Assembly (NCBI RefSeq): GCF_002102355.1 | Contig: NZ_LQPT01000092.1 | Span: forward strand, 1 to 64,000 | From: Mycobacterium sherrisii | GTDB taxonomy: Bacteria > Actinomycetota > Actinomycetes > Mycobacteriales > Mycobacteriaceae | Length of the DNA: 64,000 bases | Direction: 5' to 3' | Part shown: positions 1 through 7,612 of the stretch, one piece after another | Position numbering within the stretch: the first letter of the stretch is position 1 | How the letters are laid out: each line of letters opens with the position of its first letter | The notes under the pieces: model-generated | Databases searched by the model: none | Told to the model about the DNA's origin: nothing | Seen by the model: only the letters and a program-made list of their open reading frames with translations | Translations under genes and position numbers: made by a program

Positions 1-226
1 GCCACGTGAGCGATCGGACGATCAGCGCAACGGGCCACGAGTCGACGACGGCCTTCAACGGACAACGGGGCATTACCGTGGGTCACGGACGGGTTCCTTC
101 GGTAGTCAGGACGAGGGGTTTGGCGATTTCTCATCCTGCCGCCGAAGAACCCGTCCCCCGAACACCTCAACCCGTGTCGGCGTCTACAACCTCATGACCC
201 GCAACAGCTAGCAAGTCGCGGGCTCA

Positions 227-1145
227 TCAGTGCGGGGCGAGGTATCGGCCGAGCCAGTCCAACACCCGCTGCCAGGCGTCGGCCGCGGCGGCGGCGTTGT
301 AACGGGGACCAGTGTCGTTGAAGAAGGCGTGGTCGGCATGCGGCTCCACCACCAGCTCGTTGACCAGGCCGGCCCGGTCCAACGCGGCCTTGGCGGCGGA
401 CTGCGACCCGGTCACTCGGGCGTCGAGAGCGCCATAGATGCCCAGCACCGCGGCTTTGGACCCGGCGAAGTTGGGGCTGGGCGGCAACGGCCCGTAGAAC
501 GGAACCGCGGCCGACACCCCGGGCGCACCGGCGGCCAGCAGTTGCCACACCAGTCCCCCGCCGAAGCAGAAGCCCACCACGGCGACCTCCTGCCCCGGGG
601 CACGCCGGCGCAGTTCGGCGACGCCGGAATTCATATCGCGGGTGAACTGCTCGGGGGCGATGGCGCCGAGCGCCGCGGTGGCCTCCGCGGGATCCGCGAA
701 TGTCGCCGTGCCGCCTTTTTCCGACAACAGGTCGATGGCCAGCGCCGCGTATCCGGCCCCCGGCCAGACGTGCCGCAACCGAGCGCACCCAGTCGTTCAG
801 CCCCCGGTTCTCGTGGATGACCAATACGGCCCCCTTCGGACTCGGTGCCTGCGCCCAGGCGCCCTGCAGCTGAGCTCCCGGGCCGGTCCACGAAATCGGC
901 GCGGTGGGTAAGGCGTTGGCCATTCCCGGCGGTTGCGCTGGGCCCGTTGATGTTTCGGGACGTGACGGGGGCTTGGTGGCCGGCGACTGTTGCCGGGACT
1001 TGGCGCAGGCGGCGAGAAGCGTGACTGCCGACGTGCTGCCCAGACCGAGCAGCGACAGTCGCCGAATGGCTTCGCGTCTGGTCATCAGGCCGTCGACGTG
1101 GTCGGTGGCGATCTCTTGGGCGAGGTAGCGCTGAAGCGGGTTCAC
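227..1145 (-). pseudogene. Dienelactone hydrolase family lipoprotein, frameshifted
   Basis: Alpha/beta hydrolase of the dienelactone hydrolase family, split over two frames. The N-terminal part has a twin-arginine signal (TRREAIRRLSLLG) ending in a lipobox (LLAAC), so the product would be an exported lipoprotein. It continues to VRSVAARLAG. The protein then resumes in another frame with GYAALAIDLL, the nucleophile Cys in GFCFGG, an Asp in GALDARV and a His in PHADHAF, which is the family's Cys-Asp-His triad. The break is one extra base in the C run at 757-761 (G run on the coding strand). With that base removed the protein would be about 305 aa, normal for the family. It is either a recent pseudogene or a sequencing error. 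Confidence 0.8.
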
Positions 1146-1209
1146 CCTGTGAGTATCGGTGCGCGAGCCGTGGTTGACACTCGCGCGGTGAGCGAGTTTA
1201 TTTGCCGCT

Positions 1210-1677
1210 ATGACAGACGTTTCTATGATTGGCGTCGACGGCGTTCACGGCGTTGTTCTCGGTATGTGGCAGGCGCTTTCGCGGCGCGACTGGGATGCGG
1301 TCAAGACCTTTTTGGCCGACGACTGCCTCTACGTCGACATGCCTGTCCCGGCGGTCTCGGCGCGCGGCCCCGAGAACATCGTCACCCGACTCAAGCTCGG
1401 GCTCGAGCCATTGGCCGGCTACCAGAACCACGACGGCGTGCTGCTGTCCAACGGCACCGACGTGATGTACGAGCATTCCGAAACGTGGACGTTCGCCTCG
1501 GGTGAGCAGGGCGTGCTGCGATTCGTCACGGTACATAAGGTCGTCGACGGCAAAATCGCGGTCTGGAAAGACTATTGGGACATGAACAGCCTGGTGAGCT
1601 TCGCCCCGCCCGATCACTTCGAAAACCTGGCGGCCGCCGACACCTCCTGGGTTTTCGATGCTTCAGGTCTGATCTGA
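1210..1677 (+). CDS. SnoaL-like / limonene-epoxide-hydrolase-fold protein
   Basis: 155-aa protein of the NTF2-like fold (SnoaL / limonene-1,2-epoxide hydrolase group). The N-terminal helix region (MWQALSRRDWDAVKTFLADD) and the C-terminal strand with WKDYWDMNS match the fold and resemble mycobacterial EphG, which has WRDYFD here. The Arg-Asp pair of true epoxide hydrolases (TERTD in EphG) is replaced by YEHSET, so epoxide hydrolase chemistry is doubtful; a small-molecule isomerase or binding role is equally possible. It is divergent from the broken dienelactone hydrolase upstream. The ATG lies shortly after a weak purine-rich stretch. Confidence 0.75.
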   Translation: MTDVSMIGVDGVHGVVLGMWQALSRRDWDAVKTFLADDCLYVDMPVPAVSARGPENIVTRLKLGLEPLAGYQNHDGVLLSNGTDVMYEHSETWTFASGEQGVLRFVTVHKVVDGKIAVWKDYWDMNSLVSFAPPDHFENLAAADTSWVFDASGLI

Positions 1678-1765
1678 GGCGTCTTTTAATTTCCTGTGTA
1701 CGCGCTCTGCCGTCAGTAATTACCCGTGGGTATCATCTGGCGCACTCTAGCGCACGTCGGTTATG

Positions 1766-1865
1766 ATCTGCACCGGCCAATCGGGTCTGAATGCGGTGGT
1801 GGGCGCCTTCATGCCAGCTATGTGTTGTTCGGAGTCGGGAGCGGCCATTCTTCCTCCCTGACGCC
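1766..1865 (+). repeat. Conserved leader upstream of lipoprotein copy 1
   Basis: About 100 bp that recur, highly similar, at 2437-2538 in front of the second tiny lipoprotein gene. The first 40 or so bases (from ATCTGCACCGGCC through GGGCGCCTTCA) are almost identical in the two copies. This is either a duplicated promoter/5' leader or the relic of a tandem duplication of the whole unit. Both copies contain a short ATG frame beginning MRWWAPS with a later ERPF; whether it is translated is unknown. Confidence 0.7.
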
Positions 1866-1914
1866 GCACCCGGCCTGGCTTGAGTCGGGTGATACCGCGA
1901 CGAACGGAGTGCCT

Positions 1915-2016
1915 ATGTCACGTGTAACGAGCAAAATCTCTTTCGCCATGATCCTCGGTTTCACCGCCATCACGGCATCGGGTTGCACCCCGGTATTTTC
2001 GCTCTTGTCTTTTTAG
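1915..2016 (+). CDS. Tiny lipoprotein, paralogue 1 (33 aa)
   Basis: 33-residue protein with a positively charged start (MSRVTSK), a hydrophobic segment and a lipobox TASGC, so the mature lipoprotein would be only about a dozen residues (CTPVFSLLSF). It is one of four paralogues in this 2-kb stretch (others at 2593, 3369 and 3746 on the minus strand), all sharing the pattern SKI/F-V/F-A-x-I/L-L-G/A-FTA...A(S/T)GC. The start is fixed by alignment with the others and by GACGAACGGAG just upstream. It is a lipid-anchored peptide of unknown role. Confidence 0.75.
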   Translation: MSRVTSKISFAMILGFTAITASGCTPVFSLLSF

Positions 2017-2436
2017 GACTCCAGAGGGTGTGAAGCCTTCGACGGTTTGGGAATGAACTGGAAACGTCGATCCTTCGCCTCCTCGGATATCCGAAATTGT
2101 GCGCATGCTTAATTCGGCGTCGGCGGCTATGGCCGGTATTCGCGGACGTCGTAATGGGGATGCGTGGTACTGGGACGGCGATCTAGCAAAACAGTTGTAA
2201 TCGGTCGACCCGGTGGGTTCGATACCCGATATGGTCCGGGTGACGGCGATCTCGTGCTGCCGTAGTGCATCAATTCGCTTGTATACAGCTGAATTTCAGC
2301 AGGATGCGAGATGTAGCCGGGCGAGACGGTCTCGGAGGAGCGGCGCTTCCGCGCGCCCACACGCCAACATAGCAAATCAAATACATAGAAAATATCGGTG
2401 CGTACACGTGGTATATACGGGAGATTTCGAGTTAAT
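2017..2436. other. Gene-poor AT-richer spacer
   Basis: No convincing coding frame on either strand; the long minus-strand frame here lacks recognisable protein features. The segment 2365-2436 is unusually AT-rich for this chromosome and has TATA-like tracts (GTATATACGG), so it may hold the promoter of the second tiny lipoprotein. A GGTTCGATACCC string near 2215 looks like a tRNA T-arm, but no tRNA can be folded around it. Confidence 0.5.
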
Positions 2437-2538
2437 ATCTGCACCGGCCGACCGGGTCTGAATGCGGTGGTGGGCGCCTTCAGCCAACTATTTGTTTGTT
2501 CGGGGTCAGGAACGGCCATTTCCGTGCCTCCTGACGCC
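2437..2538 (+). repeat. Conserved leader upstream of lipoprotein copy 2
   Basis: Second copy of the roughly 100-bp block at 1766-1865, ending at the shared CTGACGCC and lying 54 bp before the ATG of the second tiny lipoprotein. Differences are scattered substitutions plus a 2-base length change. The same distance and order relative to the following gene suggest duplication of leader and gene together. Confidence 0.7.
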
Positions 2539-2592
2539 ATGGACCCGGCTCCACATCGAGCCGGGCGCAATCGAGACGAAATGGAGTGCAAC

Positions 2593-2700
2593 ATGTCGGG
2601 AATCACCAGCAAAATCACCGTCGCCGTAATTCTCGGTTTCACGGCGGTGGCGGCGACGGGGTGTTCACCCGTCCTTTCGCTCATCACCGTCACGATGTAG
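2593..2700 (+). CDS. Tiny lipoprotein, paralogue 2 (35 aa)
   Basis: 35-residue paralogue of the gene at 1915: start MSGITSK, hydrophobic stretch (VAVILGFTAVA), lipobox AATGC and a mature peptide of about 12 residues (CSPVLSLITVTM). Most of its sequence is conserved with copy 1, and the upstream leader is shared as well. GACGAAATGGAG precedes the ATG. A GC-rich hairpin follows the stop by 36 bp, as expected for a separately transcribed gene. Function unknown. Confidence 0.75.
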   Translation: MSGITSKITVAVILGFTAVAATGCSPVLSLITVTM

Positions 2701-2736
2701 GAGCCCGCCGCCGCGCGTACTACTGATGTGTGACGC

Positions 2737-2772
2737 GCGCCCCGGGCGAACAGCGTCAGCCGCCCGGGGCGC
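2737..2772 (+). terminator. Hairpin downstream of lipoprotein copy 2
   Basis: Perfect 12-bp stem (2737-2748 with 2761-2772, GCGCCCCGGGCG) and a 12-nt loop, 36 bp after the stop of the second tiny lipoprotein. No U tract follows directly, which is common for mycobacterial intrinsic terminators. Confidence 0.65.
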
Positions 2773-2889
2773 CCGTTCGCCGTTTTGTCGACGCAACGTT
2801 GCGGACGGACCGAACGCCGCGCAGCGGCGCCGCCGGTTGCTGAGCCATCCCGATCGCTATGATCGCAGCGCGACGGGAGGTGCGATCGC

Positions 2890-3063
2890 ATGCCGCGGTT
2901 CCAAACCGAAATGGCAGCATGTCCGCATTGCCGGCGGACCGCCGAGGCGACGGTCGAATACGTGCGTGATGACGCCGGCAAGGTGCTGCGCAGGATCGTC
3001 CGGGACGTTCATTGCCGCCACGCGGACTGCCCGGGCAGCGAAGTCCCGCCGCACTGGGCGTAG
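2890..3063 (+). CDS. Tiny zinc-ribbon protein (57 aa)
   Basis: 57-residue protein with a four-cysteine layout: CPHC at residues 11-14 and HCRHADC with cysteines at 42 and 47, the spacing of a small zinc ribbon. The ATG is preceded by GGGAGG at ribosome-binding distance. The length and clean Cys pairs argue for a real gene although it is too short for most gene callers. No partner gene is obvious; it sits inside the tiny-lipoprotein cluster. Possible roles are nucleic-acid or protein binding; nothing more can be said from sequence. Confidence 0.6.
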   Translation: MPRFQTEMAACPHCRRTAEATVEYVRDDAGKVLRRIVRDVHCRHADCPGSEVPPHWA

Positions 3064-3368
3064 CCGCCGGTCTTCACCAGCGACGATCGACTACCATCAG
3101 CCGCCGCATCTCGGTATGCGCCAGCTGATCTCCTGGAAAACGGTATTGAGATAAGTTGATTATCAACAACATTCGTTTGCTGCATACTGCTAACTTGTCT
3201 GACGCCTCAGAAACCGTACCGGCCGAATGAATTCGGCAAAATATCTTGCGGGGATTTTTGCCAAAATGCTCGTGATCTTGTTGTTTCGCATCGTATTGTA
3301 CGTGTGTCTCGGGCAACACGATCGGCTCTCTGGTAACAGAAAAGCCTTGGACGAATGGGGGCAACACC
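3064..3368. other. Upstream region of lipoprotein copy 3
   Basis: 305 bp without a credible gene. It is AT-richer than average (for example 3130-3190 and 3235-3300). It contains TCTCGGGCAA, also found upstream of the inverted copy at 3746-3865, and GACGAATGGGGG just before the GTG of copy 3, which resembles the ribosome-binding context of the other three copies. Probably the promoter and leader of copy 3. Confidence 0.45.
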
Positions 3369-3488
3369 GTGGCACGTCTCAGCAGTAAAATTGTGGTCGC
3401 CGTTATGCTGGGCTTTACCGCCCTTTCCGCATCGGGCTGCACATTTCCGGTCACGATCGACGGCGGTCCGTTTACCCTCGTACCGTAG
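3369..3488 (+). CDS. Tiny lipoprotein, paralogue 3 (39 aa)
   Basis: 39-residue protein starting with GTG: MARLSSK, a hydrophobic core (VVAVMLGFTALS), lipobox SASGC and a mature peptide CTFPVTIDGGPFTLVP. It is closest to the inverted paralogue 4 (shared SGCTFPVTID) and more distantly related to paralogues 1 and 2. The GTG is chosen because it aligns with the other starts and follows a GGGGG-rich ribosome-binding site. A perfect hairpin starts 24 bp after the stop. Function unknown; probably a lipid-anchored peptide on the outer face of the membrane. Confidence 0.7.
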   Translation: MARLSSKIVVAVMLGFTALSASGCTFPVTIDGGPFTLVP

Positions 3489-3512
3489 GTAAGCCACGGA
3501 GTCGTCGATAGC

Positions 3513-3558
3513 CCGGTCCGCGATAATCCCTGGGCGAGCAGGGATTATCGCGGACCGG
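3513..3558 (+). terminator. Perfect 20-bp hairpin between convergent lipoprotein genes
   Basis: Two exactly complementary 20-base arms (3513-3532 and 3539-3558) separated by GGCGAG. It lies between the convergent paralogues 3 (plus) and 4 (minus), so a bidirectional terminator is the simplest reading. The perfect match over 20 bp, including an AT-rich middle (GATAATCCC), is longer than a usual mycobacterial terminator, so a small RNA or protein-binding palindrome is also possible. Confidence 0.65.
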
Positions 3559-3654
3559 CTCTTCTAGCCGCGTATCGGCATGCGAGGGTATGCCGGCGTC
3601 CGCTAGCCGTGTGGTTGAGCCGCTCAGCGGCGTAATGTGCGGTCGCGTAGCGCC

Positions 3655-3728
3655 GTTCGTGCGGTTCGTACCGTGCCGTTTGTACCGTGGCGTTCGTACC
3701 GTGCCGTTCGTACCGTGCCGTTCGTACG
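3655..3728 (+). repeat. 14-bp tandem repeat (VNTR-like)
   Basis: Three full 14-bp units of CGTTCGTACCGTGC type (3677-3690, 3691-3704, 3705-3718; the first has two changes) plus related partial units on both sides. The array lies just 3' of paralogue 4. Such arrays are often variable in copy number between mycobacterial strains. Confidence 0.75.
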
Positions 3729-3745
3729 TAGTGCCGCTTTGGGTG

Positions 3746-3865
3746 CTACGGAACGCAGGTCAGCGGGCTGCAGTCGATGGTGACCGGAAAAGTGCACCCC
3801 GACGCCGTGCTTGCGGTAAACGCAAGGATCAAAGCGACGACGAATTTACTCGTGTGGCGTGACAT
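3746..3865 (-). CDS. Tiny lipoprotein, paralogue 4 (39 aa, inverted)
   Basis: 39-residue protein on the minus strand: MSRHTSK, a hydrophobic stretch (FVVALILAFTAST), lipobox TASGC and a mature part CTFPVTIDCSPLTCVP with two extra cysteines. It aligns end to end with paralogue 3 without gaps. GGGGGAAA precedes the ATG. The two additional cysteines (residues 32 and 37) could form a disulfide or bind metal outside the membrane. It converges with copy 3 across the perfect hairpin. Confidence 0.7.
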   Translation of the reverse strand: MSRHTSKFVVALILAFTASTASGCTFPVTIDCSPLTCVP

Positions 3866-4112
3866 GACATTTCCCCCGTTCGGCTCAGCTTTGGGCTGGT
3901 GCCGGATATGGACTTGTATTGTCGAATTGCCCGAGACGACCAGTCTATGTCGTCAAACCTTCCTAGCCAACGGTTTTCGTTGCGTGGACGAACGGTGCGC
4001 ACCGCACTTTACCGCCGGAAATCGCTTGATGTCCAGCGCGCCAATACGTTCGGCGGTCCACATCGAGATGTCCATTTGACGAAGCGGACGGTGCCGACCA
4101 AAAAGTCGTTTG

Positions 4113-6125
4113 CTAGGACGCCAACTCGTGCAGCACGCATAGCCGGACCGGGTCGCGCTTTCCTTTGACCCGCACGGAGCCGTGCCTGCTCACCCGGGCG
4201 CCCGTTCCCAGTGCCGCGCAGGTGGCGGGGCCCACGACCACCTGACCGGGCTCGGCCAGATTCTCCAGGCGAGCCGCCAGGTTGATGGTGTCCCCGATCG
4301 CGGTGAAGCTGCGCATCTCTGCTGCTCCGATATTTCCGACCAGCGCCGGCCCGCTGTTGATGCCGACGCGGAACCGCGGCCAGTCGGCGTGCCCGCGTGC
4401 CGCCTTCTCGACGACATCGTGGAGGGCCAGTCCGGTCCGCGCGGCCCGTATCGCGTGGTCGGACTGTCGTGCCGGGGCACCCCAAATCGCCGTCACGGCG
4501 TCACCGACGAACTGCAGAACGGTGCCGCCCGATTCCAGAATGAGCGGGACGACAGCTCCGTAGTAGGTGTTGAGCATGGTGACCACCTGGTCGGGAGGGG
4601 TCGCCTCCGTGAACGGCGTGAAGCCGTGTAGGTCTGCCATCAGCACGGTCACCTCAGTGACAGCACCGCCGAGCCCGGCCTGATCGGGGTCGGCGAGCAG
4701 CGCGGTCGCGACCGCCGGCGACATGTAGCTGCGAAACAGGCCATCGAGGTGGTGGTATAGGCGGGCGTTCTCCAATGCGATCGAGGATTGGGTGGCGAAG
4801 GAGCGCAACAGCGCGACGTCGGCGTCGGCGAAGGCGCCGTCGGCGCGATGGGCCTCGATCACCCCGGCGAGTTGCCCCTTGACCATCAGGGGCAGTTCCA
4901 GCGGATCGTCGGCAACCGCCGCCCCCGCGAAGTCGAGCGCGCCGCCGCGCACGATGCCCAACCGAAAGTGGTCACCGGGGAAGGCTTCGGCCAGGGCCGC
5001 CATCACTCGATCCAGCAGCGCGTCCTCGTCCTGGATGACGCTGGACTCGCGCCCGACGGCCACCAGACTGCGCAGCTTGCGCACGCGCTCGCGCTCCGCG
5101 CCCAGCGCTTCGGCCCCGCGCTTGAGCACCGCGACCTGCTGTTCGGACAGCTCGAATCGGTCGGCGAGCCGCGCCGCGACCGCGCCGGGGGCGACGTGTT
5201 CACCTCGCTCGCGGCGCTGCAGCACGTCGACCATCTCTTCGAGCGCGGCGGCATAGTCGCGGCGGAGATCGGCAATGGTCTGCTGGGTCGCCAGCGCATC
5301 GAACAGGCCCCGCACTGAACCTTCTCGGCGGAACTGAACCCGCGCGCTGTAGGCGATGAAGCAGAACGCCACCGTCATCAGCAGATGCCATAGCCACCAG
5401 GAAGCGTGCCAGCTCATCCCGAGCGCCAAGGCCACCGACGCCTCGGTCAACAGGACAAACGCGGTGAGCACCGACATGACGACGACGGCGGGGCGGCGGC
5501 GGTAGATCGGGAAGTAGACCAGTGCCGCCGCGGCGAACAGCGCACCACCGGCCAACGCCCCCAGTTGCTCGATGTTCTCGAGCTGATCCTGGTTTTGCAG
5601 CCGGTCGAGCACACCGCACAGGATCACCGCCGCGGTGGCCGCCATCAGGAACCACACCAGCGCCGACAACCGCCAGCGCAGTGACCAGAGGCGCGCGTTT
5701 CGCGCCGGGGTGAATGTCGCCGACGAGGCCAGCGCGATTGCGCCCGCCAACACCAGCCCCATGCGGGTCGGCAACATGAACTCCGCGTCGGAGGTATTGA
5801 TCAGCACCCCCGGGGTGAAGACGGCGTGCACACCGAAAAAGCCCGCCGTCGTGATGAACACCTGCGAGACCAACCAGAGTCGGGCGTCGTCGCGGGCGCG
5901 AGCCTCCCTCCCGATCAAGAAGCCCAGCACCACACTCACCACGGACGCGGACAACACCAGTACGAAATGCGCGACGCGGTTGTCCCACTCCAGGTCGACC
6001 TTGGGCTTGTTGAGCAACAGCCACAGCGCCACCATCGGGAGGGCCATGTGCATGAACCAATTTGCCGTGCGCACCCGCGATCCCGGGCGTGCGGTGGCGC
6101 TACTCAACAACGACCCCCTTGCCAT
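4113..6125 (-). CDS. Membrane-anchored GAF-domain class III nucleotidyl cyclase
   Basis: About 670 aa. Order: N-terminal membrane domain with about eight hydrophobic helices (residues 25-280), a coiled linker, a GAF-like sensor domain (about 345-455) and a C-terminal class III cyclase domain (about 485-665). Visible catalytic features: metal Asp498 in VLMADLHGF, Asp542 in FVGDAV, and the transition-state Asn615/Arg619 in NLAAR. The substrate-specifying Lys is Gln538 (LQFVGD) and its partner Asp is Thr608, so ATP versus GTP preference cannot be assumed. The frame extends upstream only to a TTG at 6251; the ATG at 6125 is preferred because it precedes the conserved membrane domain and has GAAGGTGAG upstream. 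Likely makes cAMP or cGMP in response to a ligand at the GAF domain. Confidence 0.85.
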   Translation of the reverse strand: MARGSLLSSATARPGSRVRTANWFMHMALPMVALWLLLNKPKVDLEWDNRVAHFVLVLSASVVSVVLGFLIGREARARDDARLWLVSQVFITTAGFFGVHAVFTPGVLINTSDAEFMLPTRMGLVLAGAIALASSATFTPARNARLWSLRWRLSALVWFLMAATAAVILCGVLDRLQNQDQLENIEQLGALAGGALFAAAALVYFPIYRRRPAVVVMSVLTAFVLLTEASVALALGMSWHASWWLWHLLMTVAFCFIAYSARVQFRREGSVRGLFDALATQQTIADLRRDYAAALEEMVDVLQRRERGEHVAPGAVAARLADRFELSEQQVAVLKRGAEALGAERERVRKLRSLVAVGRESSVIQDEDALLDRVMAALAEAFPGDHFRLGIVRGGALDFAGAAVADDPLELPLMVKGQLAGVIEAHRADGAFADADVALLRSFATQSSIALENARLYHHLDGLFRSYMSPAVATALLADPDQAGLGGAVTEVTVLMADLHGFTPFTEATPPDQVVTMLNTYYGAVVPLILESGGTVLQFVGDAVTAIWGAPARQSDHAIRAARTGLALHDVVEKAARGHADWPRFRVGINSGPALVGNIGAAEMRSFTAIGDTINLAARLENLAEPGQVVVGPATCAALGTGARVSRHGSVRVKGKRDPVRLCVLHELAS

Positions 6126-6255
6126 CGGCCATCGCGAACTCACCTTCGGCTCGTTGTATTCCAGCAAACCGACGGTCGCGATAGGAAATTTCCCGTCGAC
6201 AACACGGGCATGGACAATTCGGGTTGTCGTTGATGGTGGCGCTACGCACAAGACG

Positions 6256-6690
6256 TCAGGACTCGGCCAGTTCGCCGAGACGCCGCAGGGTTCCCGACAG
6301 CGTCCGCCCCACCTGCCGCACGGCGACCCGATCGGCGAGATAACCCAGCAGCCCGCCCGGCGCCTGATAAGACAGCCGGAAGGTTACTTTCGTCCTGCCC
6401 TCGCCGCCGTCGCGCAGCCGGATCCGGCCGCGCAAGGTGATACCGGTCAAACCGACCCAAGCCACGTCACGGAGGTCGTCGAATTCGACGACCTCGATCA
6501 GGCCGCCCACCGGGACCGAACCGATTTTCCAGTGCACGATGTAGCGTGCGCCGACACCGGCGGGCAGATCGTTGGCTGCTTCCCAGCGCTCCAGGTTGGT
6601 CATGAACTTCGGGTAGCAGTCCGGACCGCTGACGATCCTCCAGATGGTCTCCCGGTCGGCCTTGACGACGCAGCGGCGTTCGACGCGCAT
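6256..6690 (-). CDS. SRPBCC family protein
   Basis: 144-aa protein of the START/SRPBCC (polyketide cyclase-like) fold, starting MRVERRCVVKADRETIWRIV, the usual opening of mycobacterial SRPBCC proteins. These bind hydrophobic ligands in a deep cavity. It overlaps the upstream acyltransferase gene by one base, so the two are probably co-translated and the ligand may be lipid-related. No enzymatic residues can be assigned. Confidence 0.8.
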   Translation of the reverse strand: MRVERRCVVKADRETIWRIVSGPDCYPKFMTNLERWEAANDLPAGVGARYIVHWKIGSVPVGGLIEVVEFDDLRDVAWVGLTGITLRGRIRLRDGGEGRTKVTFRLSYQAPGGLLGYLADRVAVRQVGRTLSGTLRRLGELAES

Positions 6691-7523
6691 CAGCCGATCA
6701 CCGGGAAGCGACGCTGGGCGGCAAGGCGGTCGACGCCCTCTTGCAGGCTGGCCATCACCTTGTCGTGCACCGTCTGATCGTCGCCGTCGACCTCGATGGG
6801 CTCCTGGACCTCGATCACGATCTTGGTGGGCAGCGGGATGTGCCCGGCCAGGTCACTGATGTTCAGTCCCCAGGGCAGGGCCAGTGAGATCGGAATGCTC
6901 TTGAGACGCAGCAACTTATCCGCCATCAACAGTTTGGCCAGCCACTGTCCGCGGTTGATGAACAGCGCGCTCTCCTGTCCCCCGACGCTGGCCACCGGGA
7001 CGATCGGTACCCCGGTTTCACGCGCCAGTCGCACATACCCCATCCGCCCGCCGAAGTCGACCTTGTGGCGTTCCCACGAGGGCCGGAAGACCTCGTAGTC
7101 GCCGCCGGGGTAGACGAGTAGGGCCGCGCCGGATTCCAAAGCGAGTCGGGCATTTTCAGGGTTGGCGGCGACGGTGCCGAACTTGCGCAGCCAGCCCAGC
7201 GGCGGTGCCGAAACCACCAGATTGTGGGCCAACTGGTAGAACGGTCGTTCGACGCCGAAGTAGGAGCAGAAAGCGAGGGTGAAAACGAAGGTGTCGGGAG
7301 GGACATTGCCGCCGCTGTGGTTGCCGACCAGCAGTACCGGGCCGGTGCTGGGGATCCGATCCAGTCCCCGCACGTCCGCCCTGAAGTACAGCGATGCGAG
7401 TAGCCAGGTGCCGGGCAGCTGGTCACGGATATAGTCCGGATCGCGCTGGTCGAGGTCGGCCTTGGGCACCCGGGACACCACCTGGTTGCGGGTCCACTCC
7501 ATCGCCTCTCCGACGAGTCCCAT
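6690..7523 (-). CDS. PlsC-like lysophospholipid acyltransferase family protein
   Basis: 277-aa member of the lysophospholipid acyltransferase superfamily. The active-site block is VGNHSGGNVPPD (the His of the HX4D-type motif with a longer spacing, as in a mycobacterial subfamily with NHSGG), followed by LVYPGGDYEVFRPS, the acyl-acceptor block. It probably transfers fatty acyl chains to a glycerol or other lipid alcohol at the inner face of the membrane. It forms a two-gene unit with the SRPBCC gene (one-base overlap). Confidence 0.8.
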   Translation of the reverse strand: MGLVGEAMEWTRNQVVSRVPKADLDQRDPDYIRDQLPGTWLLASLYFRADVRGLDRIPSTGPVLLVGNHSGGNVPPDTFVFTLAFCSYFGVERPFYQLAHNLVVSAPPLGWLRKFGTVAANPENARLALESGAALLVYPGGDYEVFRPSWERHKVDFGGRMGYVRLARETGVPIVPVASVGGQESALFINRGQWLAKLLMADKLLRLKSIPISLALPWGLNISDLAGHIPLPTKIVIEVQEPIEVDGDDQTVHDKVMASLQEGVDRLAAQRRFPVIG

Positions 7524-7612
7524 ATGCCGTTTCCTGTCGTTAGCGCCGATCTGAAACGCCGACTACCCGGAATGCCTCGTTTTCACACCGATGTTTTTCG
7601 CCCGGCTATCTC

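Noticed and set aside
2205-2235. tRNA T-arm-like string GGTTCGATACCC
   Set aside because: No acceptor, D or anticodon arms can be found around it; not a tRNA and no integration signature.
2127-2981. 284-codon minus-strand frame across the tiny-lipoprotein region
   Set aside because: Overlaps lipoprotein copy 2 and its conserved leader, has no RBS or known motif, and its composition looks random.
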